A stretch of DNA of 64,000 bases from Clostridium minihomine (GTDB taxonomy: Bacteria > Bacillota > Clostridia > Oscillospirales > Acutalibacteraceae). The notes under the pieces were generated by a model that ran no database searches, was not told the DNA's origin, and worked only from the letters and a program-made list of their open reading frames with translations. Shown here one piece after another: positions 1-8,162 of this stretch. The DNA is taken from NCBI RefSeq assembly GCF_900240385.1, contig NZ_OEQH01000005.1, positions 124,001-188,000 on the forward strand, given 5' to 3'. A program made the position numbers and the translations under genes. Every line of letters begins with the position of its first letter. The stretch's first letter is position 1.

Positions 1-2
1 CC

Positions 3-1208
3 AACGCGCAGACCCCACATGCAGAACAGGGACACCATAGAGCTGAATTTTGCATCGCCCGCAGCACGAATCGCAGCAGGGATAATAAAGCTGGCGGACC
101 AGAGAAGGGGCTGTGCCAAAGCTGTTACCACCACGATGTTCCAGACTTCAGATACGATTTCTTCCGGTGGTTGAAAAATACCGATTAAGGGTTTGAGAAC
201 CGGCAGAATCAAAAGGAAAGTGAGAAGAAAGCTGAATCCGGATAAAACCACAAAAGTGCGAATGAACTTGCGGGCGTCCTGAATCTGCCGCCGCCCCATG
301 CATTGCCCGATGATGGTCACCGCCACCTGACTGATGGTGTTGCTGGGAATTTGCAGAATCAAAATAATTGACCAGCTGATGGCGTTGGAGGTAAGAGCCA
401 AGGTCCCCAGTGCTACAATAAAGGTTTGGGTGAGCAGTTTTCCGCCATTAAAGAAAATTTGCTCTGCCGCAAAGGGAATTCCGATATAAAGAATTCTTTT
501 CAGAATATCCAGATTGGGTTTTAACGCGCCCCGCCACTGAAAATGAAGCATGTCGTCCAGCCGAATCAGGAAGAACAAAGAGCATGTCGCACCCAGCAGG
601 CGGGCGATGTTAACGCCTATGGCCATACCGACTACGCCCCAATCGAATATGTAAATGAAAAGAATGTTTATCAGTACATACGATACATTAGTAATCAGGC
701 TCAAAGCCAGGGCGGGGCGGGTTCGCCCCACACCCCGCAGGCAGCAGACCGCACCCTGATATAAGCCATAGGCAGGGTAAGACAATACACTGCCTAAAAG
801 GTAAAGCCTTGCGTTGTGGAATACCTCTGCGTCGGCATTTCCGAACAGAACCGACAAAAGCGGATCGCGAAATAAGATTAGAAGCAGTCCCAGCGCAAAG
901 GACGCCGTCGGAACCAGCGACACGGCCTGTTCGGTGGAACGGGACACCATTTCAGGGTTCCGGTTGCCCTGATATTGGGCCACCAGCACAGTGCCTCCGG
1001 TTGCGATAGCGATAATGACAGTTGTCATCAGAATATTCAGTGAATCCACCATATTGACGGCACTGATGGCCGCCACGCCGGCTGTGCTGATCAAGGCGGT
1101 ATTAAAAAAATTGATGCCAAGAATAAAGGTTTGTTCCACCAGAATCGGCAGAGCAAGAGAAAGGATTTGCTGGTAGTGGATGTTTTGGCCGGACAGATGC
1201 TTTTCCAT
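3..1208 (-). CDS. MATE family efflux transporter, partial (3' end outside window)
   Basis: Multidrug and toxin extrusion family membrane transporter, which exports cationic drugs or metabolites in exchange for Na+ or H+. I read it by hand on the minus strand: the start ATG is at 1208-1206 and the frame stays open to the window edge, giving about 402 residues. It begins MEKHLSGQNIHYQQ, and the rest is a run of hydrophobic helices typical of MATE, with motifs such as LPILVEQTF, the loop VAQYQGNRNPEMVSRS, and a second half containing GIPFAAEQIFFNGG and TIIGQCMGRRQIQDARKF. The two-lobe repeat is visible, so only the last helices should be missing. It lies 100 bases downstream of the oxidoreductase operon on the same strand. 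The substrate cannot be told from sequence. Confidence 0.9.
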   Translation of the reverse strand, partial: MEKHLSGQNIHYQQILSLALPILVEQTFILGINFFNTALISTAGVAAISAVNMVDSLNILMTTVIIAIATGGTVLVAQYQGNRNPEMVSRSTEQAVSLVPTASFALGLLLILFRDPLLSVLFGNADAEVFHNARLYLLGSVLSYPAYGLYQGAVCCLRGVGRTRPALALSLITNVSYVLINILFIYIFDWGVVGMAIGVNIARLLGATCSLFFLIRLDDMLHFQWRGALKPNLDILKRILYIGIPFAAEQIFFNGGKLLTQTFIVALGTLALTSNAISWSIILILQIPSNTISQVAVTIIGQCMGRRQIQDARKFIRTFVVLSGFSFLLTFLLILPVLKPLIGIFQPPEEIVSEVWNIVVVTALAQPLLWSASFIIPAAIRAAGDAKFSSMVSLFCMWGLRV

Positions 1209-1308
1209 CAGTCCGACCGAGCGCCTTTTTAAGAAATGCCAATAGTTAACCACAAAATCACACCAATTCATTTTACGGATGGCATCGATTCATTTGCCAC
1301 GGTTTGTT

Positions 1309-1668
1309 TTATTCGGTTTGGGACAGAATGTCCCGGGTTGCGACCACGTCTACTCCGGTGCCGCACACATTTTCCAACACGGTTTGCCCCATGTGTACCG
1401 GGGCGGTTAAGGTTGCTTTATTTATTTCACGCATTACATCAAACATCATGCCCTTGGGAATGCCGCCGCTGGTTTTCACCGGGCATCGGCGCAAAGAGCT
1501 GTTTTTCAGCCGAACGGTAGAAGTGATAATGCGCATGGGGGCAGTCAGTTCCTGTTTGGCGTATACCGGCCCCCGGGAACAGGCATTGCCGGTAACGTGG
1601 AATCCATTTTCTGTATCTACCCGCAGGCGGCAGCCTCTGGGACACACAATACAAGTCAGTTCCGTCAT
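1309..1668 (-). CDS. DUF1667 domain protein, cysteine-rich partner of G3P-dehydrogenase-type oxidoreductases
   Basis: A 119-residue protein with Cys at positions 6, 9, 13 and 30 in a CxxCPRGC...NACSRG pattern, the hallmark of DUF1667. In clostridia this domain follows the two flavoprotein subunits of an anaerobic glycerol-3-phosphate dehydrogenase-type complex. The cysteines probably bind an Fe-S cluster and pass electrons, in the place taken by GlpC in enterobacteria; this is inference. It is the third gene of the operon, overlapping the preceding gene by 4 bases (translational coupling). Confidence 0.85.
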   Translation of the reverse strand: MTELTCIVCPRGCRLRVDTENGFHVTGNACSRGPVYAKQELTAPMRIITSTVRLKNSSLRRCPVKTSGGIPKGMMFDVMREINKATLTAPVHMGQTVLENVCGTGVDVVATRDILSQTE

Positions 1669-2915
1669 CCTTGTGCCTCCTCTATGGATATCTCAATGGT
1701 GTTTGCACCTTCCAGCAAGGTTTTAGGCAGCGACACACGCTCCATTTCACCGGGAGCCAGATAAGGCTTGGGGTATCGTGCGGCGATTTCGCCGTCGCGG
1801 CGCACAATCACGGCGCTTTTTTCACAGCTTCGGTTCACACGAAAGAAAACACCCACATTCTTTTCCACCCGTTCCGGTCGAATTCTTTGGGGTACGGTAT
1901 AAGTGACCCCCGAACCGTTTTTCAGTGTTACCGTGTGGGAAGCCGCATTGTCTTTCTGGGCGGCAGCGGTTCCGGCCAGTTGGCTTTCCGCTGTGACGAA
2001 GTCCACCAAATCATGCACATGCACGGCATTTCCGCAGGCAAAAATCCCGGGGATAGAGGTTTCCATATTTTCATAGACCATGGCGCCGCCGGTGCGGGGA
2101 TCCATCTCGATTCCCGCTTTGCGGGTCAGCTCGTTTTCCGGAATCAGGCCCACTGAAAGCAAAATGGTGTCACAATCGAAAATCATCTCGGTTCCGGGAA
2201 TCGGCTGGCGGTTTTCGTCTACTTGGGACACCACCGCCTGTTCCACCCGCTTTTTCCCTCGGATTTCAGTAATGGTGTGGGAAAGATACAGCGGAATATT
2301 AAAATCTTCCAAACACTGAACGATGTTGCGCTTTAAACCGCCGGAATAGGGCATCACTTCCACACAAGCCAACACCTTGGCACCTTCCAGCGTCATGCGG
2401 CGAGCCATAATCAGCCCAATATCGCCGGAACCCAGAATCAAAACCCGGCGGCCCACCATATACCCTTCCATATTAACATAGCGCTGGGCGGTTCCGGCAG
2501 TGAAAATACCGGCTGGTCGGCTGCCCGGAATGGCAATGGCCCCCCGGGTGCGTTCCCGGCAGCCCATAGACAGAACAATGGAGTGCGCTTTTAAAATCTG
2601 AAGGCCATAGGTTTTGCTGACGGCGGTAATGGTTTTATCAGCAGTAATTTCCAGAACCATGGTATCGGTCATCAGTTCAATTCCGGTGCCTTCCAGCATG
2701 TGGATGAATTTTCCGGCGTATTCCGGCCCGGTTAGTTCTTCTTTAAAATAATGCAGGCCAAATCCGTTGTGGATACATTGGTTTAAAATACCACCCGGTT
2801 CCCGATCCCGCTCTATTAATAAAATGCGTTCAAGCCCCGCCTTATGGGCAGCCAATGCGGCGGCCAGTCCGGCTGGGCCAGCCCCGATTACAATCAGATC
2901 ATACATTTCATTCAT
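1665..2915 (-). CDS. NAD(P)/FAD-dependent oxidoreductase (GlpB-like subunit)
   Basis: A 416-residue flavoprotein. The N-terminus carries a Rossmann FAD site (GAGPAGLAAA, residues 11-20). A second dinucleotide fold with ILGSGDIGLIMARR lies near residue 160, and the C-terminal FAD signature GIFACGNAVHVHDLVDF near 310. The last ~90 residues form an extra domain rich in charged residues. It starts inside the end of the preceding gene (8-base overlap) and its stop overlaps the DUF1667 start, so the three genes make one unit. In this arrangement it is generally taken as a subunit of an anaerobic glycerol-3-phosphate dehydrogenase, but the substrate is inferred from the neighbour only. Confidence 0.87.
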   Translation of the reverse strand: MNEMYDLIVIGAGPAGLAAALAAHKAGLERILLIERDREPGGILNQCIHNGFGLHYFKEELTGPEYAGKFIHMLEGTGIELMTDTMVLEITADKTITAVSKTYGLQILKAHSIVLSMGCRERTRGAIAIPGSRPAGIFTAGTAQRYVNMEGYMVGRRVLILGSGDIGLIMARRMTLEGAKVLACVEVMPYSGGLKRNIVQCLEDFNIPLYLSHTITEIRGKKRVEQAVVSQVDENRQPIPGTEMIFDCDTILLSVGLIPENELTRKAGIEMDPRTGGAMVYENMETSIPGIFACGNAVHVHDLVDFVTAESQLAGTAAAQKDNAASHTVTLKNGSGVTYTVPQRIRPERVEKNVGVFFRVNRSCEKSAVIVRRDGEIAARYPKPYLAPGEMERVSLPKTLLEGANTIEISIEEAQG

Positions 2916-4350
2916 CGGCGGACCCTCCCTTGGTTTCTCCCATTAAAATATTGGTTCCTTCGCCGTCCTGGGGCACCTGATCGGGAGAGACATTCCAATG
3001 CTCCGCCAAAAGTTCCAGAATTCTGGGGCTGCAAAAAGAGCCCTGACATCGGCCCATTCCCGCGTTGGTGCGGCGTTTCACCGCATCGATAGAGCGAGGG
3101 GGAACCGGGCTGCTGAAAGAATCTCGGATTTCGCCTTCTGTCACGGTTTCACACCGGCAAATGACTCGTCCGTAATCGGGATTCTCTTGAATCAGGCGTG
3201 CTTTTTCTTCTGTGGGCAAATGGGCAAAGCGTATTCTGCGGCGCGATTGCACAAACTGCTCTTTTTCGGCCAAAGAAAGTCCGGACTGCCCCAAAAGCTG
3301 CACCGCCATTTTTCCGATAGCCGGCGCACAGGTTAATCCCGGTGACTTGATTCCGGCCAAATCAATAAAGTCTGGCACATCGGCTGCGGATTCGATGATA
3401 AAATCATCCCGATCCGCTGCCGCACGGATTCCGGCAAAATTGCGGATGGACTGACGCAGATTTAAGTTGGGCAGGGATTTGCGGGCGTTTCGCGCTACCT
3501 GTTCCAGCCCGGCTCGGGTGGTGGACAGATCGTTTGGGGACTCAGGCGGCTCATTGTTGGGGCCCACAATCAAATTGCCGTGGACGGTGGGGGCAACCAA
3601 AGTTCCTTTGCCCGCCTTGGTGGGACACTGAAAAACAACATGAGAGACCTGATTCCCTTCGCTTTTATCCAACAGATAATATTCACCCCGATCGGGCACA
3701 ATGGTAAAAGAAGGTTTTGCCACCAGATTGTGAATGATATCTGCACTGACGCCGGCAGCATTTAAAATGTGGCGGGCATGAATGTCTTTTTCTCCTGCTG
3801 TAATTGAGAAGCCGTCTTTCTCTTTCGTAATGGCGGTTACCGGACAGCTTAAAAACAGCTCTGCACCGTTTTGTACAGCGGTTTCTGTCAAAGCCAAAGC
3901 CAATTCCCAGGGGCTGACAATTCCTGCTGTGGGGGCGTACAGTGCCCCGGACACCGGACTGAGATTTGGTTCCATCGTTTTGACTTGTTCAGGGGTTAGC
4001 AGCTCCAGCCCGGGAACACCGTTTTGAACACCCCGTTGGTACAATTCCCGAATCTTTGGCAGCTCCTCTTCGGTAAAAGCCAGCACCAAAGAACCTGTTT
4101 GCAAATAAGGGACATCCAATTCCCGGCACAATTGGCCCATTAACTGGGTGCCTTCCCGGTTTAATTTTGCCATCAAAGTTCCCGGTTCCGGGTCATATCC
4201 AGCGTGAACAATGGCGCTGTTGGCCTTGGTGGTTCCCATAGAAATATCATTTTCCTGTTCTATGATGGCAACACGCAGGCGATAGCGGGACAACTCATAA
4301 GCGGCAGAAGCACCGGTAATTCCGCAGCCGATAATCGCAACATCAAACAT
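2908..4350 (-). CDS. FAD-dependent glycerol-3-phosphate dehydrogenase-type oxidoreductase with BFD-like Fe-S domain
   Basis: A 480-residue member of the DAO/GlpA family, oxidising glycerol-3-phosphate or a similar 2-hydroxy acid and passing electrons to its Fe-S partners. The N-terminal FAD motif AIIGCGITGASAAYELSRY (residues 5-23) is followed by the DAO domain with KANSAIVHAGYDPEPGTL. The C-terminus carries a BFD-like [2Fe-2S] domain with CRCETVTEGEI near residue 400 and GMGRCQGSFC near 435. This architecture is GlpA-like rather than GlpD-like. First gene of a three-gene operon; AAAGGAG lies 7 bases before the ATG. No glpK or glpF is visible in the window. Confidence 0.87.
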   Translation of the reverse strand: MFDVAIIGCGITGASAAYELSRYRLRVAIIEQENDISMGTTKANSAIVHAGYDPEPGTLMAKLNREGTQLMGQLCRELDVPYLQTGSLVLAFTEEELPKIRELYQRGVQNGVPGLELLTPEQVKTMEPNLSPVSGALYAPTAGIVSPWELALALTETAVQNGAELFLSCPVTAITKEKDGFSITAGEKDIHARHILNAAGVSADIIHNLVAKPSFTIVPDRGEYYLLDKSEGNQVSHVVFQCPTKAGKGTLVAPTVHGNLIVGPNNEPPESPNDLSTTRAGLEQVARNARKSLPNLNLRQSIRNFAGIRAAADRDDFIIESAADVPDFIDLAGIKSPGLTCAPAIGKMAVQLLGQSGLSLAEKEQFVQSRRRIRFAHLPTEEKARLIQENPDYGRVICRCETVTEGEIRDSFSSPVPPRSIDAVKRRTNAGMGRCQGSFCSPRILELLAEHWNVSPDQVPQDGEGTNILMGETKGGSADE

Positions 4351-4432
4351 AGCGGTCTCCTTTTTTATCTTGGGTCAGGCGACTTTTCGCCTGCTTGGCA
4401 CAAATAATTAAATCTGGTTTCATCAATTAAAT

Positions 4433-4461
4433 ACTATACAATGAATCCCTCGATTTGTCAT
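4433..4461 (-). promoter_or_regulatory. Sigma-A promoter of the oxidoreductase operon
   Basis: On the minus strand an ATGACA -35 box (4461-4456) and a TATAGT -10 box (4438-4433) are separated by 17 bases. Transcription would start about 80 bases before the GlpA-like gene. A short hairpin (CAGGCG/CGCCTG) lies in the leader. Confidence 0.5.
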
Positions 4462-4568
4462 GGTACAACACAGCCAAAAGCATTTGGAAAAGATACTTTT
4501 TTTGGTGAAGTTTCGCTTCGATAAAAAATACACTTACAAGGGGATAGATCGTTTTTGAGGAATAGAGT

Positions 4569-4615
4569 ATAATAACCTCACGGCATAACCGAAAGCAGAG
4601 CTTTCGATGCCTGAG
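4569..4615. repeat. Stem-loop repeat, copy 1
   Basis: TATAATAACCTCACGGC leads into a long hairpin: outer stem CTCA/TGAG (4577-4580 with 4612-4615), middle stem GGCAT/ATGCC and inner stem CGAAAGC/GCTTTCG around AGA. A second copy lies 126 bases downstream. No riboswitch family I know matches it. No coding frame is apparent in this 670-base gap between the oxidoreductase operon and ywbE. Confidence 0.6.
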
Positions 4616-4660
4616 AGAACATTGAAGCAGGCTGATGCGCAACGGTGCATCAGGGTATGG

Positions 4661-4690
4661 TTGACAAAAGGCACTGGCCTTTTGCTATTC
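4661..4690 (+). promoter_or_regulatory. Possible promoter containing an inverted repeat
   Basis: TTGACA at 4661-4666 and TATTCT at 4686 are separated by 19 bases, and the spacer holds the inverted repeat AAAAGGC/GCCTTTT. Just upstream is the hairpin CTGATGC/GCATCAG (4632-4653). It could drive ywbE-arsC through stem-loop copy 2. The spacing is long for an unassisted sigma-A promoter. Confidence 0.3.
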
Positions 4691-4693
4691 TGC

Positions 4694-4742
4694 TAAAATA
4701 ACCTCACGGCAGAAGCGAAAGCAGAGCTTTCGATGTTTTGAG
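4694..4742. repeat. Stem-loop repeat, copy 2
   Basis: Second copy of the element at 4569-4615. It shares TAANATAACCTCACGGCA and the inner hairpin CGAAAGC-AGA-GCTTTCG. The middle stem has changed from GGCAT/ATGCC to GGCA/TGTT, which keeps pairing through G-U wobbles, and the outer CTCA/TGAG is intact. Preserved pairing across diverged copies suggests that RNA structure, not just sequence, is kept. Confidence 0.6.
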
Positions 4743-5024
4743 AAAAATATCATACCTCTGTATTTTAAACATCACATTGCTTTTAGTATATCAATTTTCG
4801 GGAAAAACAACCGGGGACAAGCAGAATGGCGGGGAAAAGTTACTGGGATTCTTTTCCGGCGGGGTGCAAAGTGACAAGAGTGCGCTGGGGGAACCGTATG
4901 CCCAAGCAGGGGGGATTTTGCATCAGCAGTTGGCAAAACAAACGGATACTGTCGCAGAATGTGTCAGCTGGGAAGTGAAAAGAGATTGAATGAAACTTTA
5001 TTTTGTATAGAAGGGGAATACTTT

Positions 5025-5234
5025 ATGGATGGAATGCTAAGAAAAAATATCACGGTGGGTGCACTGGTGGATGTGGTGCAAAAACAGGATCAAAGAACAG
5101 GGAAGCTGACCCGGGGCCGGGTTGCACGGCTTTTGACCAAAAGCCCCAGCCACCCCCATGGCATTAAGGTGATGTTGGATTCCGGCATTGTTGGCCGGGT
5201 TCAACAGGTGATACAGGAACAGGAGGAAGCGTAA
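5025..5234 (+). CDS. ywbE: YwbE family protein
   Basis: A 69-residue basic protein of the YwbE family (DUF2196), widespread in Bacillota and of unknown function. Family signature seen: TGKLTRGRVARLLTKSPSHP followed by HGIKVMLDSGIVGRVQ. The open frame extends upstream to 4959, but the ATG at 5025 has GAAGGGG just before it and gives the family's usual N-terminus. Its stop overlaps the start of the ArsC-like gene (TAATG), so the two are co-translated. Confidence 0.85.
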   Translation: MDGMLRKNITVGALVDVVQKQDQRTGKLTRGRVARLLTKSPSHPHGIKVMLDSGIVGRVQQVIQEQEEA

Positions 5235-5590
5235 TGGAATTTACATTTGTATGTTACCCCAAATGCACGACCTGCCAAAAGGCGAAACGTTGGTTAGAGG
5301 AACATCATATTCCTTATACCATGCGGGATATCAAAGAACAAAATCCCACAAAAGAAGAGATAACCCTTTGGTATCAGGCCAGCGGGCTGCCGCTAAAACG
5401 TTTTTTCAATACCAGCGGATTGATTTACCGCTCAATGGAGCTTTCTAAAAAATTGCCCCAAATGAGCGACGAAGAACAGCTGGATCTGCTGTCTTCTGAT
5501 GGGATGCTGGTCAAGCGTCCAATCCTGACTGACGGCCAGACGGTGTTGGTTGGGTTTCGGGAAAAGGAATGGGAAGAAAAGCTGCTGTAA
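5234..5590 (+). CDS. ArsC/Spx/MgsR family thioredoxin-fold protein
   Basis: A 118-residue thioredoxin-fold protein of the ArsC/Spx family. The N-terminus has the redox motif CTTC (residues 11-14) in FVCYPKCTTCQKAKRWLEE, and further on LPLKRFFNTSGLIYRS and LLSSDGMLVKRPIL, which contains the cis-proline. The second Cys of a CxxC fits Spx-like redox switches as well as ArsC-like reductases. No arsenic genes lie nearby, so arsenate reduction should not be assumed. One base of overlap with ywbE. Confidence 0.85.
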   Translation: MEFTFVCYPKCTTCQKAKRWLEEHHIPYTMRDIKEQNPTKEEITLWYQASGLPLKRFFNTSGLIYRSMELSKKLPQMSDEEQLDLLSSDGMLVKRPILTDGQTVLVGFREKEWEEKLL

Positions 5591-5780
5591 CAGAAAAAGA
5601 TTCAAAACGGAGTCCATAATCCTCTCCCTTTTGAATCTTTTTTCGGTTATATGCTTTTGGGTTCGGCGGCCTTCTGGTAACGGGGTTCAGCCCGCCCCAA
5701 GTGGCGCGTTTTTGCAAGTCCAGCTTGCGGCGCTGGGATTTGCTCATCTTTTCTCTGGGTGTCATGTTTTTCAACCACAT
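5511..5780 (-). CDS. Small basic protein, convergent with and overlapping the arsC-like gene
   Basis: An 89-residue frame starting MWLKNMTPREKMSKSQRRK, with a strongly basic first half (WGGLNPVTRRPPNPKAYNRKK). That half resembles a short, basic, uncharacterised protein found in many clostridia; I recall the pattern but cannot check it. AAAGGAT lies just before the ATG. The last ~27 codons run through the arsC terminator hairpin and 80 bases into the arsC-like gene on the other strand, so the C-terminal part looks less credible than the first 60 residues. Function unknown. Confidence 0.45.
   Translation of the reverse strand: MWLKNMTPREKMSKSQRRKLDLQKRATWGGLNPVTRRPPNPKAYNRKKIQKGEDYGLRFESFSVTAAFLPIPFPETQPTPSGRQSGLDA
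5595..5643 (+). terminator. Terminator after ywbE-arsC
   Basis: AAAAGATTCAAAA pairs with TTTTGAATCTTTT, followed by a T run. It lies 5 bases after the arsC-like stop and is symmetric, so it can also act on the minus strand. Confidence 0.75.
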
Positions 5781-6123
5781 TCATCCTTTCCTTTGGATGC
5801 GCTCAGCATCTCATAAACGGCAGATTGTTTTTGCGGCACAGCCGCTCTTGTGCGAAAGCACGAACTATGATTCTATGCTCTTTAAGGTATTAAATACCGT
5901 AAGACTATTTTATCATAAAACACAAGAAAAGTCACTGGCACACAAAACCAGCCGCTTGAAAGAATTCTATAATGTAAAACGTTTTAGGTTGGGATTTTAG
6001 ATTCCATCAGTGCAAAAATACACCATTTCAATTTTGGTGTTTTCTGTATCAAAAATAGATTTTTGTATTTCATGACAATTCGCTTTCCAAATTGTAGAAG
6101 AAATCAAAGAAAGGAGCAGATTT

Positions 6124-6963
6124 ATGAGAAGAAAAATACGTAAAACAGTGACCGGCAGCACCCAGAAAGACGGTGCGGGAGTAAAATTAGTACGGGTAAT
6201 CAGCCGCCCTGATGTGGAGGAATTTGATCCTTTTTTGATGCTGGATGCGTTTGATTCCACCGATCCGGCAGATTATGTGAAAGGATTCCCCTGGCATCCC
6301 CACCGGGGAATCGAAACCGTTACCTACCTGATTGAGGGAACCATTGAACATGGCGACAATTTGGGGAATCAAGGCAGCATCCAAGACGGCTGCTGTCAGT
6401 GGATGACCGCAGGCAGCGGTATTCTGCATCAGGAAATGCCCAAGGAAAGCCGGCGGATGTTGGGATTACAGCTGTGGCTGAATCTGCCCCAAAAAGATAA
6501 AATGACACCGCCCCAATACCGGGATATTCGGGCAGAGCAGATTCCCGTGGTTCAGACTGATTCCGGAACAACCCGTGTCATTTCCGGGAGCTTTCAAGGA
6601 ACAAACGGCCCTGCACAAGGCGATTTTGTCCCGATGACCATGCTGGATGTGGCGGTTTTGCCCGGCGGGCAGTGGAGCCTGTCCGTTCCTTTTGAAAACA
6701 CGGTATTCCTTTATGTGGTGCGCGGTTCCGGTGTTTTTGAGGAATCGGGTTCTGTCGTACAGGAAAAGCACGCAGTTTTGTTTCATGAGGGGGATGATCT
6801 TGTGGTACAGGCCAGTGCCGAAACAGGCGTTCGATTTGTTCTGTTCAGCGGGCGTCCGTTACAGGAACAGATTGCATGGGGCGGCCCCATTGTAATGAAT
6901 ACCCGGGAAGAACTGCAAAAAGCATTTCAGGAATTGGAAGAGGGAACCTTTATCCGCAGCTGA
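6124..6963 (+). CDS. Pirin family protein
   Basis: A 279-residue bicupin of the pirin family. The N-terminal cupin shows the metal ligands of active pirins: HPHRG (His58, His60) and GILHQE (His102, Glu104). Family members bind Fe(II)/Ni and some have quercetinase-type dioxygenase activity or act as redox-sensitive regulators; the role here is not known. The C-terminal cupin ends with GGPIVMNTREEL, typical of pirins. The start ATG has AAAGGAG 8 bases upstream. Single-gene unit facing the MerR gene. Confidence 0.92.
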   Translation: MRRKIRKTVTGSTQKDGAGVKLVRVISRPDVEEFDPFLMLDAFDSTDPADYVKGFPWHPHRGIETVTYLIEGTIEHGDNLGNQGSIQDGCCQWMTAGSGILHQEMPKESRRMLGLQLWLNLPQKDKMTPPQYRDIRAEQIPVVQTDSGTTRVISGSFQGTNGPAQGDFVPMTMLDVAVLPGGQWSLSVPFENTVFLYVVRGSGVFEESGSVVQEKHAVLFHEGDDLVVQASAETGVRFVLFSGRPLQEQIAWGGPIVMNTREELQKAFQELEEGTFIRS

Positions 6964-7072
6964 TTATTGCAGGTTCCGAATGAAAGGGAGCTTTTAGCAA
7001 GCGCACAGAACGAAGAGGAGAGTTCAAAGGGTTATTCATTATTGTGAGATAGAAAAGAAAAATTCCAAAATA

Positions 7073-7114
7073 GGGAACGTGGCCTGCCAAACGGCAAGCC
7101 ACGTTCCTTTTGTT
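7073..7114. terminator. Bidirectional terminator between pirin and merR
   Basis: GGAACGTGGC pairs with GCCACGTTCC, with an inner TGCC/GGCA stem, followed by TTTTGTT on the plus strand. It lies between two convergent genes. Confidence 0.75.
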
Positions 7115-7145
7115 ATAGTTCCACTGGCGCCTATGCCGTGGATTT

Positions 7146-7892
7146 TTATGATTGAATGGAATCGGCGTAATGTTTCATTGCCTTTTCTAAAAAGGCAGAA
7201 AGCCCCTCGCCGAATTGATCGATATTTTCGGTGAACCGTTGGTCGCAGACATACATCTGCCCCAGTCCGGCAAAAGCTTCGGGAGTATAATGATATCCGA
7301 AATTTTGATTAAAATAGCGGTACATTTTTTCCATTTCCGTCATCACCTGAGGGCAGTCCGGCGGCATGTGCCTGTACTCTGCCAATTCTTGAAACAGCTG
7401 ATTCATTTCTGTAGAGATGGTCTGTTGTTCCTTTTGGCTCATCGAACGGATTTTATCGTTGCTGCGGGTTACCACCTCATCGCCCCACAAACGGCGGGCC
7501 TCTTCTTCATAAGGGTTATTGGACCAATCAAATCCCTCGAATTTTTCTTTTGGTGTCATGGTTGTTTCTCCTTTCCACGCTTTTCTGGTTTTTGTTAAGG
7601 TTTCCAGCATGGTTTCGATTCGCTTTTTTTCATACAGCAGATAATTTTGCTGCACCTGAAATGCCTGTTCCCGATCAAAAGCAGGGTCTTTCAGCATACT
7701 GCGAATCACCGCAAGGGAAAAACCGCATTCTTTAAAGAATAGAATCTGCTGCAGACGATCCAAATCTTCTTCGGAATATTCACGATAGCCGTTTTCCGGG
7801 TTGCGGACAGGGCATAAAATTCCCATTGCGTCGTAATGGTGAAGCGTGCGCACGCTGATGCCTGTCAGGTTGGCGACTTCTTGTGTATTCAT
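7146..7892 (-). CDS. MerR family regulator with TipAS antibiotic-recognition domain
   Basis: A 248-residue regulator. Residues 1-70 form the MerR winged helix-turn-helix ([20 protein letters not shown], then [15 protein letters not shown]). A coiled coil follows, and residues ~110-245 form a TipAS/albicidin-binding domain ([16 protein letters not shown]-type helices). TipA and Mta relatives sense peptide or thiopeptide-like drugs and activate efflux or their own gene. The only nearby candidates are an operator in its own promoter and a MATE pump far away, so autoactivation is the best-supported target. Confidence 0.9.
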   Translation of the reverse strand: MNTQEVANLTGISVRTLHHYDAMGILCPVRNPENGYREYSEEDLDRLQQILFFKECGFSLAVIRSMLKDPAFDREQAFQVQQNYLLYEKKRIETMLETLTKTRKAWKGETTMTPKEKFEGFDWSNNPYEEEARRLWGDEVVTRSNDKIRSMSQKEQQTISTEMNQLFQELAEYRHMPPDCPQVMTEMEKMYRYFNQNFGYHYTPEAFAGLGQMYVCDQRFTENIDQFGEGLSAFLEKAMKHYADSIQS

Positions 7893-7916
7893 TGGCTTTT
7901 CCTCCTTGCAAGGACT

Positions 7917-7947
7917 ATCTTAATCCATGACGCCGCGTCATAGTCAA
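7917..7947 (-). promoter_or_regulatory. MerR-type promoter/operator with 19-bp spacer
   Basis: On the minus strand TTGACT (7947-7942) and TAAGAT (7922-7917) are separated by 19 bases. The spacer contains the perfect palindrome ATGACGC-G-GCGTCAT (7927-7941). A dyad in an over-long 19-bp spacer is the classical MerR-family activation geometry. It lies 25 bases before the merR start, so the gene is probably autoregulated. Confidence 0.8.
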
Positions 7948-8117
7948 GCGCTTTTTTATTAATCTTAAAAAATGAATGATGTTTCTGTATTTTGTATCCT
8001 TAGTTTCTGTCAATTCAGGGTAAGAATACAGACATTTGGCATTCCCATTCTGGAGTAAAGAGTATGATTAGAATCTGACCGATCAAACTCTTTTATTTCA
8101 AAAACAACGGAATCGAA

Positions 8118-8150
8118 AAAACAGCCTGGTAAAAACCAGGCTGTTTTGTA
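8118..8150 (-). terminator. Terminator of the metNIQ operon
   Basis: AAAACAGCCTGG pairs with CCAGGCTGTTTT. On the minus strand it follows metQ directly and ends in a T tract. Confidence 0.8.
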
Positions 8151-8162
8151 TTTTGCAGGCTA

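Noticed and set aside
4738-4989. Plus-strand 83-codon frame with a hydrophobic start before ywbE
   Set aside because: Begins at a TTG inside stem-loop copy 2 with no ribosome site and no recognisable domain; more likely the non-coding leader of ywbE.
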